Made by a program: the position numbers and the translations under genes. Below, one piece after another: positions 1 through 8,797 of a stretch of 11,317 bases of DNA (position 1 is the stretch's first letter; each line of letters starts with the position of its first letter). The notes below the pieces were generated by a model. The model was given only the letters and a program-made list of their open reading frames with translations. It made no database searches and was not told the DNA's origin. Source of the DNA: an uncultured Mucilaginibacter sp. (lineage in GTDB: Bacteria > Bacteroidota > Bacteroidia > Sphingobacteriales > Sphingobacteriaceae); assembly GCA_946479225.1 (NCBI GenBank), contig CAMLFI010000044.1, forward strand, positions 1 to 11,317, given 5' to 3'.

Positions 1-1
1 C

Positions 2-889
2 GGCCGCACCGATTATATTGTGGGTAATGTTGGCCTTAACACACTTTATCAGGTGAGCGATAAGTATCCTGCCTACATTACCGCCAAGGACTTTGATAAC
101 CGCGGCAGATTAGATGCTTTCCCTTCATTGTACTTTCCCGATGTGGACGGAACCAAAAAAGAATATCCGGTATTTGTGCGCGACGACGCTGTTAAACAAC
201 TGATCAGTCTGCGTAAAAAATTCACCAATTATAAATCATATGCGAACGCTACTTTACAAGATCTGTTGACGCCTGAACAATATAAAGGAGCTATCAGGTT
301 GGCGGCGAACACACAGCAATCATGCTATTTGCGAAATGATGGCAACGGTAAGTTTACGGCTATACCGCTACCAACAGCAGCACAGATATCAACCCTGAAT
401 GGAATGACAGTTGAAGACTACGACGGTGACGGCAATTTGGATGTGATTATTAACGGTAACGATTATGGCACCGATGTTTCAATTGGCCGATATGACGCCC
501 TTAATGGCTTAATGCTTAAAGGCGACGGTAAGGGTAACTTTAAACAGGTGCCGATAATAAACAGTGGTATATATATACCCGGCAACGGCAAAGCCCTGGT
601 AAAGCTGCGTAGTAAAAGCGGAAAATACTTAATAGCAGCCAGCCAAAATAAAGGGCCGGTAAAACTGTTTGAAATGAGGAAAAATGTTGGAGCTGTTATA
701 CCCGGCATGTTGGATGTTAGTGCTATGGTTCATTATAAAAACGGAACCATAGCCAAATACGAATTTTATTATGGGTCATCGTTTCTTTCACAGTCTGGCA
801 GATTTATAAGCGTAGACAGCAGTGTATCGGGTATTACAATAAAACGAAGCGACGGCAGTAGCTACGAGGCTTCTATAGCTAAATTATGA
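2..889 (+). CDS. VCBS/FG-GAP repeat protein, C-terminal part (5' end outside window)
   Basis: Only the last 295 residues are visible. The reading frame is open to the left edge with no convincing start; a GTG at position 20 is in frame but lies inside conserved-looking sequence (DYIVGNVGLNT), so I treat the gene as truncated by the window and not as starting there. Visible pieces are a degenerate calcium-loop repeat (DFDNRGRLD, visible residues 30-38), a canonical one (DYDGDGNLD, 139-147), and a C-terminal stretch ending in a YGSSFLSQSGRF segment and a short beta-rich tail that resemble the ends of large Bacteroidota VCBS/ASPIC proteins, typically around 1,100 residues. From the family, the full protein should be an exported multi-bladed beta-propeller. 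Its ligand is unknown. The stop codon overlaps the next start by 4 bases (ATGA), which suggests co-translation. Family assignment is fairly sure; function is not known. Confidence 0.85.
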   Translation, partial: GRTDYIVGNVGLNTLYQVSDKYPAYITAKDFDNRGRLDAFPSLYFPDVDGTKKEYPVFVRDDAVKQLISLRKKFTNYKSYANATLQDLLTPEQYKGAIRLAANTQQSCYLRNDGNGKFTAIPLPTAAQISTLNGMTVEDYDGDGNLDVIINGNDYGTDVSIGRYDALNGLMLKGDGKGNFKQVPIINSGIYIPGNGKALVKLRSKSGKYLIAASQNKGPVKLFEMRKNVGAVIPGMLDVSAMVHYKNGTIAKYEFYYGSSFLSQSGRFISVDSSVSGITIKRSDGSSYEASIAKL

Positions 890-3105
890 AAGTAGTTAAA
901 GCATTTGTTTTAACATTGGGCTGTATATGCCTGTTTAACGCCTGTGACTTTAAGCAGGATGATAACGTGCAAATGGTTGAACTTTTAAAAAAGCAGGATC
1001 TTTTTGAAACTAATGCAGATAATATATATGCGGTTTCGGCGGTTTTGCAACAGCAGGACTCTATTATTAATGGTGCTGAGCCGGGAACTGATCTGTTTCA
1101 GAATTATGTTACAAAAGCCAATGTTTTGCTGCAAATGGGCCGCGAGCAAGAGGCCGTAGATATTTTAGACAGCCTGAACAATTTATTTATAGCTGATTAT
1201 GCGCAGCGCCAGGCATTATTAAAAAATTTGGCCATAGCTTATATGCGTTTGGGCGAACGTACTAACTGCATCAATAATCACTCGGCAAAAGCTTGCATTT
1301 ATCCTATAGAAGGTGCGGGAATACACATGGACAAATACGGTTCGCAAAAGGCTATAGCGTTATACTCCCAACTATTAAAAAACAATGCAACTGATTATGA
1401 ATCGCGCTGGTTGCTCAATATTGCTTATATGACGGTAGGCGGCTACCCAAAACAGGTTCCTGCAGAATATTTACTAAAAATAGACAGTACAGTTAGCAAT
1501 AATCAAACCCGCCCGTTTAAAGATGTGGCGATGCGATTGGGGCTCGCCATAAAAAAAATGGGCGGGGGTAGCATTATAGACGATTTTAATAATGACGGCT
1601 ATAATGATATTATAACAAGCAGCAGCAACCTTAAAGAACCGATGCATTATTTTCAAAACAACAAAAACGGAACTTTTACTGACGTTGCCGAACAGGCGAG
1701 TTTGAAAAGCTTTACCGGTGGTTTGAATATAATGCAGACAGATTATAACAACGATGGCTTTAAAGATATTTTTGTTTTGCGGGGGGCATGGAAAGGTAAA
1801 TTTGGTAAGGAACCTAATTCGCTGTTAAAAAACAATGGCGACGGTACATTTAGCGATGTTACCCGGCAATGCGGTCTGTTATCTTTTCATCCTACCCAAG
1901 CCGCTACCTGGGCCGATTTTAATAACGATGGCTGGATCGACGTATTTATCGGCAACGAAAGTACCGATGCAGACCTAAACGTAAGCGAATTGTATATCAA
2001 TAATAAAAACGGCACCTTCACCAATGTGGCCCAAACTGCGGGGGCCGATGTTAAACTCTTCGTAAAAGGGGGTACCAGTGGTGACTACGATAATGACGGG
2101 CGTATAGATATTTTTATATCAGGTATGAACGGACGAAACGTTCTTCTAAAAAACGTAACGCCAAACGGAGGAGCGGTTAAATTTACAAATGCAACGCAGC
2201 AGGCAGGTTTAGATTCCGAAAACTCAGGGACGTTCGCTACCTGGTTTTGGGATTACGATAATGACGGTTGGTTAGATATAATGTTATGCGGTTATGGCAA
2301 TAGCGCGCCAATTGCCGCCATAGCGGGAGCCGATGCCTTAAACCAATTTCAGGGCAATGAGGGTAAAAACATCCTGTTTCACAATGAGCATAATGGTAAA
2401 TTTAAAGATGTATCAAAAGAAACAGGTGTTAACAAAGTAAGTTTTGCCATGGGCGCTAATTTTGGCGACATTGATAATGATGGTTTCCTGGATTTTTATT
2501 TGGGTACGGGAAATCCGATGTTTTCATCGTTAATACCCGACCGGCTCTTTAAAAATGAAAGCGGTAAAAAATTTAGCGACATTACCATTCCTGCGAAAGT
2601 AGGTGGTTTACAAAAAGGTCACGGTATATCGTTCGCCGACTTAAATAATGACGGCAATAACGATATTTTTATAAACCAGGGCGGCGCTTTTCCCGGCGAT
2701 GCTTATCATAATGCGTTGTATATTAATCCCGGGCAAAATAATAATCATTGGGTCGATTTTATACTGGAAGGCATCACCAGCAACAAAATGGCTATAGGCG
2801 CAAAACTTAAAGTGTGTTTTACTGATAAAGGACATAAGCGTATCGTTTACCGCGACATTAATTCGGGCGGTAGCTTTGGTTCAAACCCCCTGGCGCAGCA
2901 TATTGGCATAGGTGCAGCAACCGTTGTTGACAGTATTGTAATTACCTGGCCTGTAACAAAAAAACAGCAGCGCTTTACAAATATACCTGTGGGCATTGTT
3001 GTGGAAATTAAAGAAGGCCAAAACAAATGGAGTGCAAATAAGCTGCGCTATTTCAACTTTGATATGGTAAAACCGGCCGACATGGGCCATATGAATATGA
3101 ATTGA
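886..3105 (+). CDS. CRTAC1-type VCBS repeat and ASPIC/UnbV lipoprotein
   Basis: A 739-residue exported lipoprotein. The N-terminus is a hydrophobic signal ending in the lipobox LFNAC, so Cys20 should be acylated. Residues about 60-200 are helical and TPR-like, with a Cys/His cluster (C128, H132, C137, H147). Seven DxDxDG-type calcium loops follow, starting at D233, D286, D344, D400, D456, D528 and D585 (for example DYDNDGWLD), which predicts an FG-GAP beta-propeller. Residues about 615-715 match an ASPIC/UnbV domain (GAKLKV, GSFGSNPLAQHIGIG, ITWP). Such proteins are often mislabelled as RNA-binding; export and the lipobox argue for an envelope role, perhaps ligand binding or a scaffold. The start is fixed by the lipobox spacing and by the ATGA overlap with the upstream gene. 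The haloperoxidase-like gene follows after 30 bases. Domain calls are secure; biochemical function is unknown. Confidence 0.94.
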   Translation: MKVVKAFVLTLGCICLFNACDFKQDDNVQMVELLKKQDLFETNADNIYAVSAVLQQQDSIINGAEPGTDLFQNYVTKANVLLQMGREQEAVDILDSLNNLFIADYAQRQALLKNLAIAYMRLGERTNCINNHSAKACIYPIEGAGIHMDKYGSQKAIALYSQLLKNNATDYESRWLLNIAYMTVGGYPKQVPAEYLLKIDSTVSNNQTRPFKDVAMRLGLAIKKMGGGSIIDDFNNDGYNDIITSSSNLKEPMHYFQNNKNGTFTDVAEQASLKSFTGGLNIMQTDYNNDGFKDIFVLRGAWKGKFGKEPNSLLKNNGDGTFSDVTRQCGLLSFHPTQAATWADFNNDGWIDVFIGNESTDADLNVSELYINNKNGTFTNVAQTAGADVKLFVKGGTSGDYDNDGRIDIFISGMNGRNVLLKNVTPNGGAVKFTNATQQAGLDSENSGTFATWFWDYDNDGWLDIMLCGYGNSAPIAAIAGADALNQFQGNEGKNILFHNEHNGKFKDVSKETGVNKVSFAMGANFGDIDNDGFLDFYLGTGNPMFSSLIPDRLFKNESGKKFSDITIPAKVGGLQKGHGISFADLNNDGNNDIFINQGGAFPGDAYHNALYINPGQNNNHWVDFILEGITSNKMAIGAKLKVCFTDKGHKRIVYRDINSGGSFGSNPLAQHIGIGAATVVDSIVITWPVTKKQQRFTNIPVGIVVEIKEGQNKWSANKLRYFNFDMVKPADMGHMNMN

Positions 3106-3135
3106 TAAGACCGCGATTTTAAATAAACCAATTTT

Positions 3136-4464
3136 ATGAAAATACATTTCCGTTACAAATATTGTGCAGCACTGATGTTAGCTTGTGTTATAGCATCGTG
3201 CAGCAGTGAAAAAGCAATACCCACAGCAACATTAAACAATAGCGAAATACTGCACCAAAATGAGGATAGGCTTACGCAGCTTATTATTTACGATGTATTT
3301 ACACCGCCTGTTGCCAGCCGCATATATGCTTATGCATCTTTGGCATCATACGAGGCTATGCGCTATGAGGATAAAAAATACAAATCCATTATTGCAGACT
3401 TGAACGGCTTTGACGCCCCGCCTGCTCCCGAGAAAGATAAAACTTACAATTTTGCGTTGGCGGCTACTAAAGCTTTTTTTACCGTGGCACGTAAGGTTAC
3501 TTTTTCTGTAGATTCGTTAAAACAGTATGAGGATAACCTCTATGCTAACTTTAAAGGCCAAATGGACGATTCAACATTTTCCTACTCGGTTAAATTTGGC
3601 GAGAAGGTAGCGGCCGTAATTTTAAAGAGGGCTGCGGTTGACAATTATCCGCAAACCCGGGCCAAGCCTAAATTTTTGGGTAGCACTGATCCCGGTAAAT
3701 GGCACCCTACACCACCCGATTACATGGACGGTGTTGAATATTGCTGGGGAACTATGAAAACCTTTGCCTTGGATTCATCGGGCCAGTTTCCTCCTCCGCC
3801 ACCACCTATATTTAGCACCGACAAAAAAAGCGAATACTTCAAACAAAATTTAGCCGTATACGAGTTAAGTAAACATTTAACTAAAGAGCAGGCCGAGATA
3901 GCCCGTTATTGGGACGATAATCCTTTTGTAATGCAGCACTCGGGCCATATGATGTTTGCCAATAAGAAAATTACGCCAGGTGGCCATTGGATAGGCATTA
4001 CAGCCATAGCCTGTAAACAAACAAAGGCCGACGCCGTAAAAACGGCGCAGGCTTATGCCCTTACTTCAGTTGCTATGTTCGATGCTTTTACAAGCTGCTG
4101 GCAGGAAAAATATAAGTCGGGATACATAAGGCCGGTTACAGTAATTGAGGACGAGATCGATGCCGAATGGTTACCTATGCTGCAAACACCCCCTTTTCCC
4201 GAATATCCAAGCGGCCACAGTACCATTACACGTTCGGCTGCAGTTATATTGACCCATCTTTTTGGTGATAATTTTGCTTTTCAGGATACCAGCGATCTTC
4301 GCTACATAGGAATGCAAAGGCACTTCGATTCCTTTGTGCAAGCCGCAAACGAGGCATCCATTAGCAGGTTTTATGGAGGAATACACTACGTGAACAGCGT
4401 AAACGCCGGTGCCGACCAGGGCAAAAAAGTAAGTGATTACATCATAAAAAAATTAAAGCTATAA
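3136..4464 (+). CDS. Vanadium-dependent haloperoxidase / PAP2-family lipoprotein
   Basis: A 442-residue protein with a lipoprotein signal (lipobox IASC, Cys22). It carries the full oxyanion-binding signature of the vanadium haloperoxidase/PAP2 acid phosphatase superfamily: KX6RP (K325, R332, P333), PSGH (358-361) and SRX5H (S410, R411, H417). By homology these residues bind vanadate or phosphate, with H361 as the acid/base and H417 as the axial ligand or phosphorylated histidine. The usual Asp four residues after the last His is Ser421 here. A run of six prolines (219-224) precedes the core helices. The length is closer to bacterial haloperoxidase-like proteins than to short PAP2 phosphatases. 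Known members oxidise halides with hydrogen peroxide or hydrolyse phosphate esters; sequence alone does not say which. It is the last gene of the unit, 30 bases after the ASPIC lipoprotein and before a hairpin terminator. The fold is confident; the reaction is open. Confidence 0.92.
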   Translation: MKIHFRYKYCAALMLACVIASCSSEKAIPTATLNNSEILHQNEDRLTQLIIYDVFTPPVASRIYAYASLASYEAMRYEDKKYKSIIADLNGFDAPPAPEKDKTYNFALAATKAFFTVARKVTFSVDSLKQYEDNLYANFKGQMDDSTFSYSVKFGEKVAAVILKRAAVDNYPQTRAKPKFLGSTDPGKWHPTPPDYMDGVEYCWGTMKTFALDSSGQFPPPPPPIFSTDKKSEYFKQNLAVYELSKHLTKEQAEIARYWDDNPFVMQHSGHMMFANKKITPGGHWIGITAIACKQTKADAVKTAQAYALTSVAMFDAFTSCWQEKYKSGYIRPVTVIEDEIDAEWLPMLQTPPFPEYPSGHSTITRSAAVILTHLFGDNFAFQDTSDLRYIGMQRHFDSFVQAANEASISRFYGGIHYVNSVNAGADQGKKVSDYIIKKLKL

Positions 4465-4493
4465 CTCTGATAGGAAAACAACGTATAAGGCAG

Positions 4494-4538
4494 CAACAGT
4501 AGCGGCTATTATGATTTTTATAATAGCGCTTGCTGTTG
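4494..4538 (+). terminator. Rho-independent terminator-like hairpin after the haloperoxidase gene
   Basis: The arms 4494-4512 and 4520-4538 pair over 19 positions: 15 Watson-Crick pairs, two G-T wobbles and a two-base internal mismatch. The inner perfect stem is GCTATTAT with ATAATAGC and the loop is 7 bases. The stem is followed directly by a T-rich stretch (TATTTATTT). It starts 30 bases after the haloperoxidase stop and about 100 bases before the HTCS start, so it probably ends the upstream operon and separates it from the regulator. Confidence 0.65.
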
Positions 4539-4593
4539 TATTTATTTAAGGGTAGATTTAGCCACCAATTTTTTCCCCAAATAACTTAATACG

Positions 4594-4602
4594 TATAATT
4601 TG
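4594..4602 (+). promoter_or_regulatory. Possible -7/-10 element for the HTCS gene
   Basis: TATAATTTG lies about 35 bases before the ATG at 4637 and downstream of the terminator-like hairpin. It resembles the Bacteroidota -7 box (TAnnTTTG) with one extra base, and also contains TATAAT. I see no good -33 TTTG at the expected spacing, so this is a weak call supported mainly by position. Confidence 0.25.
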
Positions 4603-4636
4603 TTTAGTTGATGTGCCCTTTAGCACGATAACGCCT

Positions 4637-7600
4637 ATGAGGAGATTTTTACCGGTACTTTTTTTAGTTATATGTGCCTGCCCCCTGCTTTCGTTAGCGC
4701 AGGGCGATCAATACCAATTTTCGCGTCTTAATATTGACAATGGATTGTCCAATAATCGTGTTACCTGTATCTATAAAGATACCAAGGGTTTTATGTGGTT
4801 TGGCACCAAATCGGGCTTAAACAGGTACGATGGTTATCGTTTTAAGGTATTTAAGCACAACGTAAATAATCCGGCTACTATTGATGATGATTATATAAAC
4901 AGCATTACAACAGGACCCGATGATAAATTGTGGATAAAAACACGCGAGGGGTTCAATATTTACGATCCGGTTTCCGATACATTCGATCACCATATAAAAG
5001 CTGCTTTAAAATCTTACCAGCTTCCCGATTCGCTTATATCGTGCATAAAAATTGACAAAAAAGGTAATTTCTGGTTCACTCATTTAAGTAAGGGTATTTA
5101 CATCTATGATACTCACACGGCAAAACTCACTCATCTTTTTGCCGATCCAAAAAATAAAGCATCCATTCATACTGGCTATGGCGTTGCCGTTCAGGAAGAT
5201 GGAAACGGCAATATGTGGGTTGTATATGACGACGGCGTTGTTGACAGGATAAACGGCAACAGTTTTAAAGTGACGCTACGTAACTATGCTATAAACAAAC
5301 TCTACCCTCTGCAAAAGATAGATTACCGATTATATGTCGATCAGCAAAATGATGCCTGGGCCTATGCGCCGTTTTGCGGCAATGGGGCATTTTTTGTTGG
5401 GAAGAACAATGAATTCAGGCACCTGGGAAAGGATGTTGGTGACGTTAATTTAAGTTCAGACATTGTATTCGACGTGATACAGGACGATAAAGGATTAATT
5501 TGGATTGCCATGGATCACGGCGGCATCAATTTAATTGATAAGAAGCCTTTCAGGATGAGCCAGATGGTCACCAATAGGCCTGACGATAACCGTAGCCTTA
5601 GTCAGGATTGCGTGGTATCGCTGTTTAAAGACGATGCTAATATTATTTGGCTGGGCACATTTAAACGGGGGGTAAGTTACTACCATCCTGATATTATCAA
5701 ATTTCCATTATACAGGCATCAGTCATTTGTGTCAAATGGCCTGGGCTTTGATGACATTAACAAATTTGTTGAAGACAAGCGGGGTAATATATGGATTGGA
5801 AGCAACGGTGGTGGTTTAATTTATTTTAACCGAAAAACCGGCAAATTTACCACTTATTTACATGACAGTTCTAACCCCAACAGCCTTAGCAACAATGTTA
5901 TAGCGAGTCTTTATCTCGATCACGAACAAAAGCTGTGGATAGGTACTTATTTCGGCGGATTAGACAGCTTTGACGGCACAACATTTACCCACTATAAGCA
6001 TTCGGCTGCCGATAATAGAACGATAGCCGATAATAGCGTTTGGGAAATAATGGAAGATTCAAAGAACCGCCTGTGGATAGGTACCCTCACAGCAGGCCTG
6101 GACCTTTTTGACAGGAAAAGCAACACTTTTTACCATTATCCGGTAGGGGGAAAGAATTCGGTACCCCATCAGTACATATCCGGTTTGGCCGAGGATAAAA
6201 AGGGCAACATTTGGGTGGCTACCTATAACGGCGTTGCGGTGTTACAAAATAAAACCAATAAGTTTATTTATTACCGGCACAACGAGGCCGACAAGCAAAG
6301 CCTGGCCAACGATAATGTTTCAAATTTATTTATAGACAGCCGCAACTACATTTGGATGGCCACCAACGAGGGTTTAAGTATGTTTAATCCGCAAACCGGT
6401 AAATTCACAAACTTTCAACAGGGCGACGGATTGCCCGATAACGCGGTACTTACGGTAGTTGAAGACAACGGCCACAACTTATGGATGAGTACGCTGAACG
6501 GAATTTCAAACCTGATAATCACAAATAAAAAGGACGGCACTGCTAGCTATATCTTTAAGAACTACGACCAAACCGATGGCCTTCAGGGGAAGGAATTTAA
6601 TGAAGACGCCGCTTTACACACACGCGATAACGAAATAATATTTGGCGGGGCCAATGGCTTTAACATGTTTAAGCCCGAGGATATTAAATCGGCAAATGAA
6701 AAACCTGTTTTGTTGCTTACTGATTTTCAATTGTTCAACAAAAGCTTACTCACCGGCCAAAAAGTAAATGGCCACGTTATCCTGAACACTTCGATAACTG
6801 AAACAAAGGAAATTACGCTAACACATAATGAAAATGTGTTTTCAATAGAATTTGCTGCTGTTAATTTTTTTAATCCCGACAAAATAAAGCATGCCTATAT
6901 GTTGGATGGGTTTGATGATGGATGGATAATTGCCGACAATAAAATACGTAAAGCCAGCTATACCAATCTTGACCCTGGTACCTATACTTTCAGATTAAAG
7001 GCCGCCGGAGAAAATGGCGTTTGGGCCGATAAGCAAATAGCGCTTAAAATAACTGTTTTGCCACCCATTTGGCGCACCATATGGGCCTATTTACTGTACT
7101 TACTTATTGTATTAGGGGGGCTATTTTATATAAGGAATAGGGGTATAAAAAAACTGAAGGCAAATTTTGCAATACAGCAGGAGCGCCAGGAAGCTAAACA
7201 AATGCACGAGCTTGACCTAATGAAAATTAAGTTCTTCACTAATGTTAGTCATGAGTTCCGAACGCCGCTGTCGCTGATATTGGCGCCGGTTGACAGACTA
7301 CTGAAGCAGGGAGGCGATGCCGAGCTTAACAAGCATCTTCAAATGATAAACCGGAACGGCAAACGCTTGCTTAACCTGGTTAACCAGCTACTGGATTTTA
7401 GAAAGATGGAAGTGCATGAGTTGAGACTGAATACACGCAAAGCCAACATAGTGAAGTTTATTGAGGAAGCGGTTAATTCATTTTCGGACATTGCGGAAAG
7501 CAAACAAATTAAACTTACTATTAGCTCGCAAATACCATCGCTTACTACTGATTTTGACCTTGATAAGGTTGAGCGTATACTGTTCAATTTGTTATCTAAC

Positions 7601-8797
7601 GCGTTTAAGTTTACGCACGAAGGCGGAGAAATAACTGTGCGGCTCTCATTTAATGCTGCTGCTGGTACTGATATGCTAAAGATTGAGGTGATCGATAATG
7701 GTATAGGCATCCCCGCCCAAAAGGTGGATAAGATTTTTGATAGGTTTTTTCAAAACGATATGCCTGGATCAATGGTTAACCAGGGCAGCGGCATAGGCCT
7801 GGCTATTACAAAGGAGTTTGTTGCATTGCACAACGGAACCATACACGTTGAAAGCGAAGTTAACAAAGGCAGCTGCTTTACTGTTCTGTTACCAGTTACC
7901 ACTGATGCTGTTTTACACAACACAAAAAACTGTTTTGTTACATACAATGTTTCTCAGCCTCAGGTGGCAGTTGTTGAAAAAAATGGTTCAAAGCCGACAA
8001 AAGAACCGCATTCTAAAAAGCCACTAATATTATTAATAGAGGACAACGAAGATTTTAGATTTTATTTAAAGGACAATTTAAGAGAATACTACCTTATTGA
8101 AGAGGCAGTAAATGGTTTGGATGGCTGGCAAAAGGTTTTATCAACGCACCCAAGTTTAATTGTAAGCGACATTAGTATGCCCGAAATGAATGGCATTGAT
8201 CTGTGCCAGAAAATAAAGAGCGATAGCCGTACGAAGCATATTCCTGTAGTCTTGTTAACCGCCTTAACGGGACAGGATGAACAATTGCGGGGGCTTGAAA
8301 CCGGCGCAAGCGATTATTTAACCAAACCATTCAACTTTGAAATCTTATTGTCTAAAATAAAAAACCTGTTAAACCAACAACTTACCTTAAAGAAGGCCTA
8401 CCAAAAGCAAATTGACATTGACACAGCAGTTAGCAAAGCCGATACCAATGACGAGAAGTTTATGGTAGATATCGTTAAGGTAATAGAGAAAAAAATGAGT
8501 GACCCCAATTTCTCTGTTGAAGAATTGAGTTCGGATATGGCTATGAACAGGGTAACGCTTTATCGAAAAACGCTGTTAATGACCGAACTTACGCCTGTTG
8601 AATTTATTAAGCTGATGAGATTAAAAAAGGGCGCGCAACTGTTAGAAAGCAGTCATCTAAACATAGCCGAAATAGCATATAAAGTAGGTTTTAAGAATCC
8701 AAAATACTTTGCTAAATCGTTTAAACAGGAGTATAATCAGCTTCCTACAGATTACCGCGTCTCAGCTATCAGACAAAAACAGGACATCAAACAATAA
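4637..8797 (+). CDS. Hybrid two-component system (HTCS) sensor kinase / AraC-type regulator
   Basis: A one-protein signalling system of 1,386 residues, the usual HTCS size. Domains in order: signal peptide (about 1-22, ending LSLAQ); 14 regulator-propeller blades recognised by W-[ILMV]-x-[TS]-like motifs from about W54 to 680, which fits two seven-bladed propellers; Y_Y_Y domain (about 735-810); membrane helix (about 815-834); HisKA with phospho-acceptor H872 (SHEFRTPL); HATPase with N988, DNGIG at D1020 and GSGIGL at G1050; receiver with E1135/D1136, phospho-acceptor D1178, T1208 and K1230; AraC helix-turn-helix (about 1290-1375). All key catalytic residues are present. Family members bind oligosaccharides in the periplasm and activate nearby glycan-use genes. 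I chose the ATG at 4637 because it places a basic MRR just before the hydrophobic signal; an in-frame GTG at 4613 would add eight residues. Likely targets are the GH3 gene downstream and/or the upstream operon (inference). Confidence 0.96.
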   Translation: MRRFLPVLFLVICACPLLSLAQGDQYQFSRLNIDNGLSNNRVTCIYKDTKGFMWFGTKSGLNRYDGYRFKVFKHNVNNPATIDDDYINSITTGPDDKLWIKTREGFNIYDPVSDTFDHHIKAALKSYQLPDSLISCIKIDKKGNFWFTHLSKGIYIYDTHTAKLTHLFADPKNKASIHTGYGVAVQEDGNGNMWVVYDDGVVDRINGNSFKVTLRNYAINKLYPLQKIDYRLYVDQQNDAWAYAPFCGNGAFFVGKNNEFRHLGKDVGDVNLSSDIVFDVIQDDKGLIWIAMDHGGINLIDKKPFRMSQMVTNRPDDNRSLSQDCVVSLFKDDANIIWLGTFKRGVSYYHPDIIKFPLYRHQSFVSNGLGFDDINKFVEDKRGNIWIGSNGGGLIYFNRKTGKFTTYLHDSSNPNSLSNNVIASLYLDHEQKLWIGTYFGGLDSFDGTTFTHYKHSAADNRTIADNSVWEIMEDSKNRLWIGTLTAGLDLFDRKSNTFYHYPVGGKNSVPHQYISGLAEDKKGNIWVATYNGVAVLQNKTNKFIYYRHNEADKQSLANDNVSNLFIDSRNYIWMATNEGLSMFNPQTGKFTNFQQGDGLPDNAVLTVVEDNGHNLWMSTLNGISNLIITNKKDGTASYIFKNYDQTDGLQGKEFNEDAALHTRDNEIIFGGANGFNMFKPEDIKSANEKPVLLLTDFQLFNKSLLTGQKVNGHVILNTSITETKEITLTHNENVFSIEFAAVNFFNPDKIKHAYMLDGFDDGWIIADNKIRKASYTNLDPGTYTFRLKAAGENGVWADKQIALKITVLPPIWRTIWAYLLYLLIVLGGLFYIRNRGIKKLKANFAIQQERQEAKQMHELDLMKIKFFTNVSHEFRTPLSLILAPVDRLLKQGGDAELNKHLQMINRNGKRLLNLVNQLLDFRKMEVHELRLNTRKANIVKFIEEAVNSFSDIAESKQIKLTISSQIPSLTTDFDLDKVERILFNLLSNAFKFTHEGGEITVRLSFNAAAGTDMLKIEVIDNGIGIPAQKVDKIFDRFFQNDMPGSMVNQGSGIGLAITKEFVALHNGTIHVESEVNKGSCFTVLLPVTTDAVLHNTKNCFVTYNVSQPQVAVVEKNGSKPTKEPHSKKPLILLIEDNEDFRFYLKDNLREYYLIEEAVNGLDGWQKVLSTHPSLIVSDISMPEMNGIDLCQKIKSDSRTKHIPVVLLTALTGQDEQLRGLETGASDYLTKPFNFEILLSKIKNLLNQQLTLKKAYQKQIDIDTAVSKADTNDEKFMVDIVKVIEKKMSDPNFSVEELSSDMAMNRVTLYRKTLLMTELTPVEFIKLMRLKKGAQLLESSHLNIAEIAYKVGFKNPKYFAKSFKQEYNQLPTDYRVSAIRQKQDIKQ

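Noticed and set aside
20..22. GTG at 20 as the start of the first VCBS gene
   Set aside because: The frame stays open upstream to the window edge with family-like sequence (DYIVGN), and a signal peptide is missing, so the gene continues to the left.
4613..4615. GTG at 4613 as the start of the HTCS gene
   Set aside because: It would add eight residues before a normal signal peptide. The ATG at 4637 gives a typical basic-hydrophobic start, and neither has a clear ribosome binding site.
4611..4631. Six-codon open frame (ATG to TAA) just before the HTCS start, possible leader peptide
   Set aside because: Too short to judge and likely by chance; it has no codon pattern or terminator structure that would suggest attenuation.
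7339..7947. Minus-strand open frames opposite the HTCS kinase region
   Set aside because: They lie antisense to a strongly conserved kinase domain and show no recognisable protein features.
7818..8027. Plus-strand 69-codon open frame within the HTCS gene
   Set aside because: It is an out-of-frame shadow of the kinase-to-receiver linker with no start signal.
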